Notes: generated from the sequence alone by a model not told the origin. Shown: positions 19,686 through 29,261, counted from the stretch's first letter. The stretch: DNA of 64,000 bases from Thalassospira profundimaris (GCF_003326755.1 NZ_JPWH01000007.1:1-64000), one strand, 5' to 3'. Numbers and translations are program-made.

Positions 19686-19827
19686 TTGTGCGCCATTTTG
19701 TGAATTGGTGCGTTTTTCATGCAAAATTTTGGCAAAACAACCCAAGAATGCAAGCACATTGTACGGTTTTGGGCGCAAAATCGTGGGCAGTTGATAATTA
19801 GACAAATACAAAATCAGGAGACTTCCT

Positions 19828-20940
19828 ATGGGTCCGTTCCCGCACGATGCCCCCCGCGCCACCATCAGCGATGAAAACCCCGCTGGCACCGATGGTTTTG
19901 AATTTGTTGAATTTTCCCATGATGACCCGGAAAAACTCGCCGTGCTTTTTGACCGCATGGGTTATGTGCCGGTTGCCAAACACAAAAGCAAAAACATCAC
20001 TGTCTGGCGGCAGGGGGACATTAACTACATCGTTAATGCCGAACCCGGTTCGCACGGCATGAAGTTTGTGGAAAAGCATGGTCCGTGCGCGCCCGCAATG
20101 GCCTGGCGTGTGGTCGATGCCAAACATGCCTTTGATCATGCGGTTGCCAACGGGGCGGAGCCGTATAAAGGCGATGATAAGACCCTTGATGTGCCAGCCA
20201 TTGTCGGTATTGGCGGTTCGCTGATTTATTTCATCGATCAATATGGTGAAACCGGTTCGGCCTATGACGCCGAATTTGACTGGATCGACGAACGGGACCC
20301 GAAACCGGAAGGCGTTGGTTTTTACTTCCTCGACCATTTGACCCACAATGTCTATCGCGGCAATATGGATAAATGGTGGGATTTTTACCGCAATCTGTTC
20401 AACTTCAAACAGATCCACTTCTTTGATATCGCCGGGAAAATGACCGGCCTTGTCAGCCGGGCCATTACCTCGCCCTGTGGTAAAATCCGTATTCCGCTTA
20501 ATGAATCCACCGACGATAAAAGCCAGATCGAGGAATACCTTAAAAAGTACAAAGGCGAAGGCATCCAGCATATCGCTGTTGGCACCGATGGCATTTACGA
20601 AGCAACCGACAAGCTGGCCGCCAATGACCTTAAATTCATGCCTGGCCCGCCGGAAGTTTATTACGAGCAATCCTATGCTCGTGTGAACGGCCATGAGGAA
20701 CCGATTGAACGCATGAAAAAGCACGGCATCCTGATCGATGGTGAAGGCGTGATCAATGGCGGCATGACGAAAATTCTGCTGCAAATTTTCTCGAAAACCG
20801 TGATCGGGCCGATTTTTTTTGAATTCATCCAGCGCAAAGGTGACGAGGGCTTTGGCGAAGGCAATTTCCGCGCCCTGTTTGAAAGCATCGAAGAAGACCA
20901 GATCCGCCGTGGTGTTTTGAAGGTCGATGCCGCCGAATAA
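19828..20940 (+). CDS. hpd: 4-Hydroxyphenylpyruvate dioxygenase
   Basis: Fe(II) enzyme that converts 4-hydroxyphenylpyruvate to homogentisate. 370 residues, two vicinal-oxygen-chelate domains. The three iron ligands lie in conserved contexts: His in FLDHLTHNVYRGNM (about 172), His in GIQHIAVGTDGIYEA (about 250) and Glu in FRALFESIE (about 354). A strong AGGAG site sits before the ATG. It supplies the substrate for hmgA, about 6 kb away. Monocistronic, ending at a terminator. Confidence 0.95.
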   Translation: MGPFPHDAPRATISDENPAGTDGFEFVEFSHDDPEKLAVLFDRMGYVPVAKHKSKNITVWRQGDINYIVNAEPGSHGMKFVEKHGPCAPAMAWRVVDAKHAFDHAVANGAEPYKGDDKTLDVPAIVGIGGSLIYFIDQYGETGSAYDAEFDWIDERDPKPEGVGFYFLDHLTHNVYRGNMDKWWDFYRNLFNFKQIHFFDIAGKMTGLVSRAITSPCGKIRIPLNESTDDKSQIEEYLKKYKGEGIQHIAVGTDGIYEATDKLAANDLKFMPGPPEVYYEQSYARVNGHEEPIERMKKHGILIDGEGVINGGMTKILLQIFSKTVIGPIFFEFIQRKGDEGFGEGNFRALFESIEEDQIRRGVLKVDAAE

Positions 20941-20967
20941 AAATTCCATTTTGTGAAACGTGCAGCA

Positions 20968-21001
20968 AAAAGCCCGGGTCGCATCGCCGATCCGGGCTTT
21001 T
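20968..21001. terminator. Terminator between hpd and GNAT gene
   Basis: Inverted repeat with arms aaaagcccgg/ccgggctttt, extended inward by tcg/cga with one G-T pair, between convergent genes. The A-run and T-run make it work on both strands. Confidence 0.8.
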
Positions 21002-21027
21002 GTTATGCGGCATTGTATCGGGGATTA

Positions 21028-21477
21028 TCATGCCAGGGCTTTTTCAAAATAAACGCGGTTAAAGCCATCTTCGTTTCGGCGGCCAGTTTCGACATATCCA
21101 AGATGCGGGTAAATCGCCAAATTTTCGGTCATCTTTTCATTGGTATAAAGCCGCACATGGGAAAAGCCCAGTTGCCGGGCTGTATCCTCGCAAAAGGCCA
21201 TCAGGCGTTTGCCAATGCCGCGCCCGGCATGGTCCGGTGCCACGGCAATGTTTTCCAGCATCATGGCGATGGCATCATCGGGGTAAAAAACGATGAAGCC
21301 TGTCGGCTGGTCATTGTCGTCACGCGCGACATAAACCTGCCCGGCGGCAATTTGGGCGGCGAAATCGGCAGTCATGGGGGCGGGTTTGCGGCCAATCACG
21401 GCGATGTAACGCTGATAGGCGGCAATTGCACAGGCACGAATGGCGGGTTCATCGGCGGGGCGGGCAGGGCGGATCAT
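21028..21477 (-). CDS. GNAT-family N-acetyltransferase
   Basis: 149 residues from ATG 21477, which has a GGAA site upstream. An alternative ATG at 21504 lies inside a 12-bp-arm hairpin and is less likely. The acetyl-CoA pyrophosphate loop motif VAPDHAGRGIGKRLM (about residues 77-91) and the C-terminal beta-strand region GFSHVRLYTNEKM are classical GNAT. The substrate is unknown; nothing ties it to tyrosine metabolism except position. Confidence 0.8.
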   Translation of the reverse strand: MIRPARPADEPAIRACAIAAYQRYIAVIGRKPAPMTADFAAQIAAGQVYVARDDNDQPTGFIVFYPDDAIAMMLENIAVAPDHAGRGIGKRLMAFCEDTARQLGFSHVRLYTNEKMTENLAIYPHLGYVETGRRNEDGFNRVYFEKALA

Positions 21478-21494
21478 GGTGTTTCCAGTTAATT

Positions 21495-21522
21495 GCGCCA
21501 CCATAATTTCTTATGGTGGCGC
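21495..21522 (-). terminator. Hairpin after the TRAP transporter operon
   Basis: Perfect 12-bp arms (gcgccaccataa/ttatggtggcgc) with a 4-base loop, 37 bases beyond the dctM stop and ending just before the GNAT start. Very stable; no T-run. Confidence 0.65.
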
Positions 21523-21558
21523 GGGTAAATCAACCGGGTTTTATGGGTATGCAGGGTG

Positions 21559-22869
21559 TCAGCTTCCCAGTCCCAGGGTATGGGGTAGCCACATGATCAG
21601 TCCGGGAATGGCGATCATAAGGATCACGCGGATAAAATCGGCTGCCAGAAATGGCAGAATGCCGCGCGAAAGGGTTGTGATTTTCATGTCAGGTGATACA
21701 CCCTGAATGATAAACAGGTTCATGCCGATCGGTGGGGTGATCAGGCCGATTTCCACGACTGAAACCAGCACAACACCAAACCAGACCGGGTCATAACCAA
21801 CCCCGGTAATCACGCTATAGGCCGGGACAACGGTTAGCAAAATCATGGAAAGGCTATCCATGAAGCAGCCCAGAACCACATAAAACACCAGAAGCGAGAC
21901 CAGAACCGCAAGCGGTGAAAAACCCTGGCTGGTGATCCAGTTTACCAGTGTTTGTGTTAGCCCGCTGGTTTCAATAAAGAAATTGAAAAGGGCCGCGCCA
22001 ATCAGGATCAAAAAGATCATGCCGGTCATGCCTGCGGTTTCACGAATGCCGCTGCGCAAAACCGTCCAAGTCAATTTCCGGCGCAGACCGGCAAATAACA
22101 GTGCGCCACCGGCACCAACGGCCGCCGCCTCGGTCGGGGAAAACAGGCCGGCATAAATGCCGCCAATCACCAGCAGGATCAAAACAATCGCATCCCACAT
22201 GCGCAACAGCGCACCCCAGCGTTGCGACCATGGGGTATAGTCACTGACCGGGGCCAGTTCCGGCTTGCGCATCACCTGCAGGCGGATCGATGCGATATAA
22301 AGCAGCGTTGCCAGAATGCCCGGGATCATGGCACCGGCAAATAATGCACCAATCGACTGTTCGGTCATCAGCGCATAAATCACCAGCAAAATGGATGGCG
22401 GGATCAAAACGCCCAATGTGCCACCCGCCGCAATCGATGCCCCGGCCAGGCTTTTGGCATAGCCCCGGCTTTGCATTTCGGGCAATGCGACCCGGCCCAT
22501 GGTGGCACAGGTGGCAAGGGATGACCCGCAAATGGCGCCAAAAATGGCACTGGCCCCAACGCTTGACGCGGCAAGCCCCCCGCGCCGGTGCCCGGCAAAG
22601 GCGGTAATGCCGCGAAACAGATTGCCCGATAACCCCGAATGCGATGCAAAAACCCCCATAAAAATAAACAGGGGCACGACCGAAAGGCCATAGGGGAAAA
22701 TCGCCTCAAACGGCAGGCTTGCCATCACATAGCTGGCCGATGTCCAGTCCATCAGCAGCAGGGTGCCGCCAATGCCCACCAGCGCCATTGCAACCGCGAC
22801 AGGAACCCGCAGCAATGCCAGGCCCAGGGCGGCTACAAAACCAATAAGTCCGGCCCATTCCGTCGCCAT
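21559..22869 (-). CDS. TRAP transporter large permease (DctM-type)
   Basis: 436 residues from ATG 22869, which overlaps the small-subunit stop as TGATG; the frame is open 16 codons further up but this is inside dctQ. About twelve hydrophobic segments. DctM signatures include the early GLSGNLFRGITAFAGHRRGG, AICGSSLATCATMGRVALPEM and GASIAAGGTLGVLIPPSI. It forms the ion-coupled channel with DctQ. Probable role is uptake of an organic or aromatic acid for the surrounding homogentisate pathway. Confidence 0.92.
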   Translation of the reverse strand: MATEWAGLIGFVAALGLALLRVPVAVAMALVGIGGTLLLMDWTSASYVMASLPFEAIFPYGLSVVPLFIFMGVFASHSGLSGNLFRGITAFAGHRRGGLAASSVGASAIFGAICGSSLATCATMGRVALPEMQSRGYAKSLAGASIAAGGTLGVLIPPSILLVIYALMTEQSIGALFAGAMIPGILATLLYIASIRLQVMRKPELAPVSDYTPWSQRWGALLRMWDAIVLILLVIGGIYAGLFSPTEAAAVGAGGALLFAGLRRKLTWTVLRSGIRETAGMTGMIFLILIGAALFNFFIETSGLTQTLVNWITSQGFSPLAVLVSLLVFYVVLGCFMDSLSMILLTVVPAYSVITGVGYDPVWFGVVLVSVVEIGLITPPIGMNLFIIQGVSPDMKITTLSRGILPFLAADFIRVILMIAIPGLIMWLPHTLGLGS

Positions 22870-23405
22870 CAGATCGTCTCGCCCGTAAAGATAAATTTCA
22901 GAAATTTCACAAAACAAACCAGCCCTGACAGGGCCAGACCACTTAGCAGGAACACCCAGAACAAAATCATCGGAATGGCAAGGTTCTGCGACACATCACC
23001 ATAGGCGAGCTGTTCCATCGCCCGTTCCCAGGAAAGGTAAAAAAGAAACGCCATCAATGCCGCGCCTGTAAGCGGGATCAACGCATCAATAACGGTAAAA
23101 AAGGCACGGAAATGTTTTTTGCCAAACAGGTCAACCGTCACATGGGCCCCGGTGCTAAAGGCATGGGGGATCGCCCAGGATGCCGCAGCCATGACGCAAA
23201 ACTGCGTTAAATCGACCGCACCGATAAAGGATTGCCCGCCAATCCGGCGCCAGACAATATCAATCACCACCACGGCAATCGCCCCGATCAGGGCGGCCAT
23301 GCCAGCAAAGGCAAAAATATCGGTGATGCGCGTCATCGCGCCATCAAGGCGGCGAACCGCAGCACGAAGCTGCGGTTCATCCTGTATGTCGCGGGGCCGG
23401 TTCAT
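22869..23405 (-). CDS. TRAP transporter small permease (DctQ-type)
   Basis: 178 residues with four transmembrane segments (about 30-50, 68-88, 108-130, 147-170). The order DctP-DctQ-DctM with overlapping starts and stops is the standard TRAP arrangement. The motif DIVWRRIGGQSFIGAVDLTQFCVMAA, in the second segment region, is typical of DctQ. Confidence 0.9.
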   Translation of the reverse strand: MNRPRDIQDEPQLRAAVRRLDGAMTRITDIFAFAGMAALIGAIAVVVIDIVWRRIGGQSFIGAVDLTQFCVMAAASWAIPHAFSTGAHVTVDLFGKKHFRAFFTVIDALIPLTGAALMAFLFYLSWERAMEQLAYGDVSQNLAIPMILFWVFLLSGLALSGLVCFVKFLKFIFTGETI

Positions 23406-24460
23406 TTGCCATCCGCGTGATATTTGGCGTCAAATTCGGCGACCAGTTCCTGGGCGCGTTTGTAAATCGCTTCGGGGTCTTTAACCCCCTTGGATTCCAA
23501 ACCATCCAGATAATCCTTGATCATGGGCTGAACGGCATCTTTCCATTCGGCACGGGTTTTATCATCAATCTGGATGATTTCATTGCCGTGCTTTTCGGCG
23601 TCGGCTTTGCCGGCGGCTTCCCATTTATCCCACCAGTCGCCAAATTTTGCGACCAGCGGATCGCCGGAAATTTCATCAATTGCCTTTTGTACATCGGCGG
23701 GCAGGGAATCAAATTTCTTCTGGTTCATCAGGAAGTAAAAACCGGCAACATAGGCCCCGGCATCGGTATGGTATTTCAAAAGTTCGTTGGCTTTAACCGC
23801 ATTGACCAGGTCCCATGTGGTGACCAGACCATCGATATTGCCCTTTTGCAGGTTTTCATAAATGGCCGATGGCGGCAAACCAACCGGCGATGCACCATAG
23901 GATTCCAGCATCGCGGAAACCGCCGGGCTTGGCGTGCGCAGGCGCAGGCCCTTCAAATCGTCAAGTGCGCGCACCGGTTTATCCAGCGTATGGATCAGCC
24001 CGCCTTCATGGGTAAACAGCGCCAGAACCTTGAAACCCTGATAATCGCTGCCCAGCATGCCTTCCTTATAAAGGTTCCACAGGGTTTCCGACCCTGAATC
24101 GGCATATTTCACCAGAAACGGCATTTCAACGATGGAAGCGGCCGGGTAACGGTCACGCGGAATACCGTTCAGGCCAACAGCCATGTCGATAACACCGGCT
24201 TTGACCTGGTCGGCCTGGCGGTCAATTTTACCAAAGGCAGATGTCGCGTCATAAATTTTGACTTCGACTTTGCCATTGGTTTTTTCTTCCAGCTGCTTTG
24301 CCCAGGGTTCCAGAAAGTCCTTCTGAAAGCCATGGCTGGGCGGCAGGTAATGGCTGATTTTAAGGGTAATGTCGGCGGCATTGGCGCAGGTGGCACCCGC
24401 CAGCGCCGTTGCACCGGCCAAAAGGCCGATCACGGTTTTACGCAAACTCAGACGTTTCAT
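23402..24460 (-). CDS. TRAP transporter periplasmic solute-binding protein (DctP-type)
   Basis: 352 residues from ATG 24460 (GGGAGAG upstream). Signal peptide residues 1-~28 (ending CANAAD). The mature protein has the DctP signatures ISHYLPPSHGFQKDFLEPWAKQLEEKTNGKVEVKIYDA (in part) and, near residue 150, LDDLKGLRLRTPSPAVSAMLESYGASPV, whose Arg binds the ligand carboxylate. The ligand is therefore a carboxylate. It overlaps dctQ by four bases. Context suggests an aromatic or aryl-keto acid feeding homogentisate breakdown. Confidence 0.92.
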   Translation of the reverse strand: MKRLSLRKTVIGLLAGATALAGATCANAADITLKISHYLPPSHGFQKDFLEPWAKQLEEKTNGKVEVKIYDATSAFGKIDRQADQVKAGVIDMAVGLNGIPRDRYPAASIVEMPFLVKYADSGSETLWNLYKEGMLGSDYQGFKVLALFTHEGGLIHTLDKPVRALDDLKGLRLRTPSPAVSAMLESYGASPVGLPPSAIYENLQKGNIDGLVTTWDLVNAVKANELLKYHTDAGAYVAGFYFLMNQKKFDSLPADVQKAIDEISGDPLVAKFGDWWDKWEAAGKADAEKHGNEIIQIDDKTRAEWKDAVQPMIKDYLDGLESKGVKDPEAIYKRAQELVAEFDAKYHADGK

Positions 24461-24552
24461 TGTTCTCTCCCTGTTGATTTTCTGTGTGGTTGCGGGCGTG
24501 GCCATGTGGCCCGTTTCGCAACCTCCCCAAATGACGGGCAATTGATGTTGGA

Positions 24553-25191
24553 TTATTCCGGTGCGGCGGCACCAAAGGCAGGCAGGCTTTGGCAATGGGC
24601 ATCGACGGCGCAAATTGCCGGGTAGGCGGCAAGGTCCACATCAAACCGGCGTGCGTTGTAAACCTGTGGCACCAGGCAAACATCGGCCAGCGTTGCCTGT
24701 TTGCCCAGGCAGAACGGGCCTTCATCGCGATGCGGTGCAATGAGTGCCTCAAGGGTATCAAACCCGGTTTTGATCCAGTGATGATACCAGTCCAGCTTTT
24801 CATCTTCCGATGCGCCCAGCGTGCCGGTGATATATTTTAAAATGCGCAGGTTATTTAACGGGTGAATATCGCAGGCAATGGTATGGGCGATTTCACGTAC
24901 CGCAAGGGCAGCCAGTGCATCCTGCGGGATCAGGCGTGGGGTGGGGTATTTAACGTCCAGCCATTCAATCAGTGCCAGGGACTGGCCAAATGTTTTACCA
25001 CCAAACTGAAAGGACGGCACCAGCCCCGATGGCTCGACGGCCTTATAGGGGCTTGCGGCCTGTTCGCCGGTGCGAAGGTCGATCGTGGTGACGGTTTCGG
25101 GCTGCAACCCCTTTAAATTCAGGGCAATGCGCACACGATACGACGCCGATGACCGGAAATAATCGTAAAAGGTTAGGTCGTTCAGTTTCAT
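24553..25191 (-). CDS. maiA: Maleylacetoacetate isomerase (zeta-class GST)
   Basis: Isomerises maleylacetoacetate to fumarylacetoacetate with glutathione. 212 residues from ATG 25191, the normal MAAI start (MKLNDLTFYDYFRSSASYRVRIAL in pattern). The thioredoxin-like N-domain is followed by the all-alpha domain, with DVCLVPQVYNARRFDVDL near residue 175. Active-site Ser14-Ser15 are present, but the usual Cys16 of the SSCSxRVRIAL motif is Ala. Oriented away from hmgA/fahA and 92 bases from the TRAP binding-protein start, so it may be transcribed with the transporter. Confidence 0.9.
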   Translation of the reverse strand: MKLNDLTFYDYFRSSASYRVRIALNLKGLQPETVTTIDLRTGEQAASPYKAVEPSGLVPSFQFGGKTFGQSLALIEWLDVKYPTPRLIPQDALAALAVREIAHTIACDIHPLNNLRILKYITGTLGASEDEKLDWYHHWIKTGFDTLEALIAPHRDEGPFCLGKQATLADVCLVPQVYNARRFDVDLAAYPAICAVDAHCQSLPAFGAAAPE

Positions 25192-25334
25192 CCCTGGCTC
25201 TTTTTTTAATGTGGCCTTGGCTGCGTTGGCTTTTCGCCCACTCCGCACGAAAAAATCGCATCTCCGACATTTGGCAACCCCACCCGCGCAGGCGGTGGAT
25301 TTGGTGAGCTTGCATCCCGATACGCGATTTCCTC

Positions 25335-25363
25335 TTTCAGATTGGAATTATGCTATATATAAT
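25335..25363 (+). promoter_or_regulatory. Possible promoter of the iclR gene
   Basis: A consensus TATAAT (25358-25363) lies 17 bases after tttcag (25335-25340, a poor -35), 41 bases before the GTG start. The direct repeats gaattatgc and gaattacgc surround it and could be regulator half-sites. Seen by eye only. Confidence 0.35.
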
Positions 25364-25403
25364 GAATTACGCAATATGAAATTTTAACAGGCTTTTTGTC
25401 ATC

Positions 25404-26231
25404 GTGACCACAACGCAGCCCAGCACCCCCAATGACCCCACCGTGATTGATCTGGCGGGCGAAGAAACCGGCGATACCCGCAAGGGCATTCAGTCCATCG
25501 AGGTGGGCGGGCGCATCATTTCGGCATTGTGCGATTTTCAATATCCCGTCCCGCTGAAGGATCTGGCGGCGGCCGTTGGCATGCCCGCGGCCAAGGTGCA
25601 CCGTTACCTCACCAGTCTGGCGCGCATTGGTCTTGCCCATCAGGATGACCAGTCGGGGCTGTATGGGTTGGGGCCGATGGCTTTGCGCATGGGGCTTTCG
25701 GCGATTGAACGCAATGATGTGGTGATGCGGGCGGGGCGGCTTTTGCGCGCACTTGCGCTTGAATGGCGTTCATCGGGGCATCTTGCCATTTGGGGCGAAC
25801 GTGGCCCGGTCCTTATCCGCACCGAACATGGTGGGCCGCCGGTTATTTCCACCATGGGGCTGGGCACGGTGATGCCGCTGTTGCGCTCGGCCACCGGGCA
25901 AGCCTTTTTGGCGACCATGCCGCGTTCGGCGATTGAACATGTCATTCGCGCCGAACAGGAAATCCTGCATTGGGATGATCAAAAGGTCGCCGGGCTGATC
26001 ACCGAAACCCAGGCCCGCGGTGCCGCCGTGATTGAAGGTGACATTGTGCCGGGTCTTTCAGCCATCAGTGCGCCGGTTTTCAACCTTGATGGTTCGGTTG
26101 CCTGCTGTGTCACCCTGATGAACCCCAAGGCCGATTATTTCCAGCCGGGCCACCCGCCATTCGAGGCATTTTTGCGCGAAATCGCCCGGTTCAACCATGA
26201 TTGGGGCGGGCGCGAACGCGCTACGTCATAA
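25404..26231 (+). CDS. IclR-family transcriptional regulator
   Basis: 275 residues from a GTG start. A ~25-residue polar leader precedes the winged HTH (about residues 30-90: KGIQSIEVGGRIISALCDFQ, LKDLAAAVGMPAAKVHRYLTSL), then the IclR effector domain (about 105-265, with RSATGQAFLATMP and ITETQARGAAVIEGDIVPGLSAISAPVF). IclR proteins control aromatic-acid pathways such as homogentisate and protocatechuate. Divergent from maiA/TRAP genes, which are its likely targets. Confidence 0.88.
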   Translation: MTTTQPSTPNDPTVIDLAGEETGDTRKGIQSIEVGGRIISALCDFQYPVPLKDLAAAVGMPAAKVHRYLTSLARIGLAHQDDQSGLYGLGPMALRMGLSAIERNDVVMRAGRLLRALALEWRSSGHLAIWGERGPVLIRTEHGGPPVISTMGLGTVMPLLRSATGQAFLATMPRSAIEHVIRAEQEILHWDDQKVAGLITETQARGAAVIEGDIVPGLSAISAPVFNLDGSVACCVTLMNPKADYFQPGHPPFEAFLREIARFNHDWGGRERATS

Positions 26232-26251
26232 CTGTTCGTTGGCGTTTACCG

Positions 26252-26683
26252 TCACATGTTTTCAAGCTTGGCAAGGAGGTCAATCAGCGCATCAAAATCC
26301 CGCTCGCCAAGATGGGCACGGACCTTCTTGTTATAGATAATGCCGGCTTCTGTCAGGGATGCAAAGGCGCTTTCGCCCTGTTTGGTCAATGTGATCAAGG
26401 CAATACGGCGGTCGGTTTCGTCCTGCTGGCGTTTCAACCAGCGGCGCGCTTCGATCGAGGTGACGGCGCGTGAAACCTTGGTTTTATGCAGGCCGGTGCG
26501 GGTGCCAATGTCGGTTGCGGTTTGCGGGCCATACTGGCCCAGCGTTGCCAGCACCCGCCATTCCGATCGGGTCATGCGGTATCGGTCGCGGTAAATATCG
26601 CGAAAACCGAAACTGACCTTTTCGCTGGTGTGATGCAGCACAAAGGGCAGGAAACCATGCAGGTCAAATTTTTCTGTCATCAC
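26252..26683 (-). CDS. MarR-family regulator of the homogentisate genes
   Basis: 143 residues. The winged HTH (about 30-110) includes [50 protein letters not shown] in pattern, then the beta-wing [13 protein letters not shown]. Divergent from hmgA, with a palindromic operator in the 76-base gap. The layout matches HmgR-type repressors that respond to homogentisate. The start could be either of two adjacent ATGs (26683 or 26680). Confidence 0.88.
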   Translation of the reverse strand: MMTEKFDLHGFLPFVLHHTSEKVSFGFRDIYRDRYRMTRSEWRVLATLGQYGPQTATDIGTRTGLHKTKVSRAVTSIEARRWLKRQQDETDRRIALITLTKQGESAFASLTEAGIIYNKKVRAHLGERDFDALIDLLAKLENM

Positions 26684-26699
26684 GTTTGATCGCTGTTTG

Positions 26700-26735
26700 A
26701 TAGTTACAAAAATTATAGTTACGTCTGTAACTATA
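26700..26735. promoter_or_regulatory. MarR/HmgR operator upstream of hmgA
   Basis: A perfect 9-bp-arm palindrome tatagttac-gtct-gtaactata occupies 26714-26735, and an extra direct half-site atagttac lies at 26700-26707. It sits between divergent marR and hmgA, 24 bases before the hmgA ATG, so binding would block hmgA transcription and probably autoregulate marR. Confidence 0.8.
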
Positions 26736-26759
26736 TCAAATAATGTTAGGGAGAAGACA

Positions 26760-28133
26760 ATGGCCGATCACATTGTTTCTGCAAAAAAGAACCCGGACGA
26801 AAAGGCGGGCGCATTGCAGTATATGTCGGGCTTTGGCAACGATTTTGAAACCGAATGCCTGCCCGGCGTTTTGCCACAGGGGCAAAACAGCCCACAAAAA
26901 TGCAGCTATGGCCTGTATGCCGAACAGCTTTCAGGCTCGCCCTTCACCGCGCCGCGCGGCACCAATGAACGGTCCTGGCTGTATCGCATTCGCCCCAGCG
27001 TGCGCCATAATGGCCGGTTTGAAAAACGCGATTTTCCTCATTGGAAAACTGCCCCCTGCCTGGATGATCACAGCCTGGCACTGGGCCAGTTGCGCTGGGA
27101 CCCGGTTGAAATGCCATCGGCTGCGACCGATTTTATTGCCGGAATGCGCACCATCACCACGGCGGGTGATGCGATGGGGCAGGCGGGCATGGCCAGCCAT
27201 GTTTATGTCTGCAACACCGACATGGTGGATGATTACTTCTTTAATGCCGATGCTGAATTGCTGGTGGTGCCACAAATTGGCACGCTGCGCATTTTTACCG
27301 AATTGGGCATTATGGAAGTTGCGCCGCTGGAAGTTGCCCTGATTCCGCGTGGCATGATGTTTAAGGTATCCATCATTTCGGCCGGGCCGGATGGCGGTGC
27401 GCGTGGGTATGTTTGTGAAAATTACGGTGCCAAATTCACCCTGCCCGAACGCGGGCCGATTGGCGCAAACTGCCTTGCCAATCCGCGCGATTTCAAAACA
27501 CCCGTTGCTGCCTATGAAGACAAGGAAACACCCTGCCGGGTATTGGTTAAATGGTGCGGGCAATTCCACGCCACCGAAATCGGCCATTCGCCGCTGGATG
27601 TTGTTGGCTGGCACGGCAATTACACGCCGTTCAAATATGATTTGCGCACATTTTCGCCGGTGGGGGCGATCCTGTTTGATCATCCCGATCCGTCGATTTT
27701 TACGGTGCTGACGGCTCCGTCGGGCGAGGTCGGCACGGCGAATATTGATTTTGTCATTTTCCCGCCGCGCTGGATGGTGGCGGAAAATACCTTCCGGCCG
27801 CCCTGGTATCATCGCAACATCATGAGCGAGTTTATGGGCCTGATCGAGGGCCAGTATGATGCCAAGGAACAGGGCTTTGTGCCCGGCGGCATGAGCCTGC
27901 ATAACATGATGCTGGCGCATGGCCCCGATACCGAAGGTTTCACCAAGGCATCGGAAAGCGAGCTTAAACCGGTCAAGCTTGATGGCACGATGGCGTTTAT
28001 GTTTGAAACCCGCCTACCCCAGCAACTAACCCGCTTTGCCGCCGAACTGCCCGGCCTGCAGGATGATTACCAGGATTGCTGGAAGGGCCTTGAACGCCGC
28101 TTTGATGGCACACCGGAAGGGCGCCAGGACTAA
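26760..28133 (+). CDS. hmgA: Homogentisate 1,2-dioxygenase
   Basis: Cleaves the homogentisate ring to maleylacetoacetate. 457 residues from ATG 26760 (GGGAGAAG upstream). The frame continues upstream through the operator, which cannot be coding. Family signatures: [18 protein letters not shown] at the N-terminus, [22 protein letters not shown], and the iron-site stretch [26 protein letters not shown] followed by [12 protein letters not shown] (about residues 356-395), holding the His/Glu/His ligands. fahA follows 69 bases downstream. Confidence 0.96.
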   Translation: MADHIVSAKKNPDEKAGALQYMSGFGNDFETECLPGVLPQGQNSPQKCSYGLYAEQLSGSPFTAPRGTNERSWLYRIRPSVRHNGRFEKRDFPHWKTAPCLDDHSLALGQLRWDPVEMPSAATDFIAGMRTITTAGDAMGQAGMASHVYVCNTDMVDDYFFNADAELLVVPQIGTLRIFTELGIMEVAPLEVALIPRGMMFKVSIISAGPDGGARGYVCENYGAKFTLPERGPIGANCLANPRDFKTPVAAYEDKETPCRVLVKWCGQFHATEIGHSPLDVVGWHGNYTPFKYDLRTFSPVGAILFDHPDPSIFTVLTAPSGEVGTANIDFVIFPPRWMVAENTFRPPWYHRNIMSEFMGLIEGQYDAKEQGFVPGGMSLHNMMLAHGPDTEGFTKASESELKPVKLDGTMAFMFETRLPQQLTRFAAELPGLQDDYQDCWKGLERRFDGTPEGRQD

Positions 28134-28202
28134 GCCAGATTTCACTATTGGAAATATGATTTCAAATAAAGACCGGACATACCCGGCAAGGAGACAGGAC
28201 CC

Positions 28203-29213
28203 ATGAAACTCGCCACCCTGAAAGACGGCAGCCGTGATGGAAAACTGGTCGCGGTATCACGCGATCTTGGCCGCTGTGCCCCCATTGATGGGGTGCCGAC
28301 CCTGCAATATGCCCTTGATAACTGGGCATCGATGCAAGGCAAACTGGCCGATATTGCCGCAAAGCTGGAATCTGATGCGTCCTTTGGCGATGCGTTTGAC
28401 CAGGCCAAGGCGCATTCACCGTTACCGCGTGCCTTTCAATGGGCGGATGGTTCGGCTTATGTTAACCATGTTGAACTGGTGCGCAAGGCACGCGGGGCGG
28501 AAATCCCCGAAAGTTTCTGGACCGATCCGTTGATGTATCAGGGCGGGTCAGACAGCTTCCTCGCTCCGCAGGACCCGATTGTGCTGGGTGATGAGGCCTG
28601 GGGCATTGATATGGAAGGCGAGGTTGCCGTTGTGACCGATGATGTCGCAATGGGGGCGAGCCCCGAAGAAGCCCGCAAGGCCATCCGCCTGATCATGCTG
28701 GTCAATGATGTGTCGCTGCGCGGGTTGATCCCGGCGGAACTGGCAAAGGGCTTTGGCTTTTTCCAGTCCAAGCCGTCCTCGGCCTTTTCGCCGGTAGCCG
28801 TAACGCCCGATGAACTGGGCGATGCCTGGGATGGTGGCAAGGTGCATTTGCCCCTGAATGTGGATTTGAACGGCAAGCCCTTTGGCCGGGCCAATGCGGG
28901 CATTGATATGACCTTTGATTTTGGTCAGCTTGTTGCCCATGCGGCCAAAACCCGCCCGCTTTGTGCGGGCAGCATTGTCGGTTCGGGCACGGTTTCCAAC
29001 AAGCTGGAGGGCGAACCGGGCAAGCCGGTGGCCGATGGCGGGGCGGGCTATTCCTGCATTGCCGAAATCCGCATGATCGAAACCATCCGTGATGGCAAAC
29101 CGACCACGCCTTTCATGCGCTTTGGCGACACTGTCAAAATTGAAATGTGTGATGCGGATGGTCAGTCCATTTTCGGCACCATTGATCAGACAGTGGAACA
29201 ATACAAAGGCTAG
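28203..29213 (+). CDS. fahA: Fumarylacetoacetate hydrolase
   Basis: Last step of tyrosine breakdown, giving fumarate and acetoacetate. 336 residues, like proteobacterial FAH proteins and shorter than the 420-residue animal enzyme. The C-terminal FAH domain holds the metal-binding acidic residues around EAWGIDMEGEVAVVTDD (about residues 135-151), MLVNDVSLRGLIPAEL and FFQSKPSSAFSPVAVTPDELG. A strong AAGGAGA site precedes the ATG. Second gene of the hmgA operon, ending at a hairpin. Confidence 0.94.
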   Translation: MKLATLKDGSRDGKLVAVSRDLGRCAPIDGVPTLQYALDNWASMQGKLADIAAKLESDASFGDAFDQAKAHSPLPRAFQWADGSAYVNHVELVRKARGAEIPESFWTDPLMYQGGSDSFLAPQDPIVLGDEAWGIDMEGEVAVVTDDVAMGASPEEARKAIRLIMLVNDVSLRGLIPAELAKGFGFFQSKPSSAFSPVAVTPDELGDAWDGGKVHLPLNVDLNGKPFGRANAGIDMTFDFGQLVAHAAKTRPLCAGSIVGSGTVSNKLEGEPGKPVADGGAGYSCIAEIRMIETIRDGKPTTPFMRFGDTVKIEMCDADGQSIFGTIDQTVEQYKG

Positions 29214-29261
29214 ATCCCGCCTCTTGGGTCTGGTGGTTCGCAGAATAGCTGTTTTACGTAA

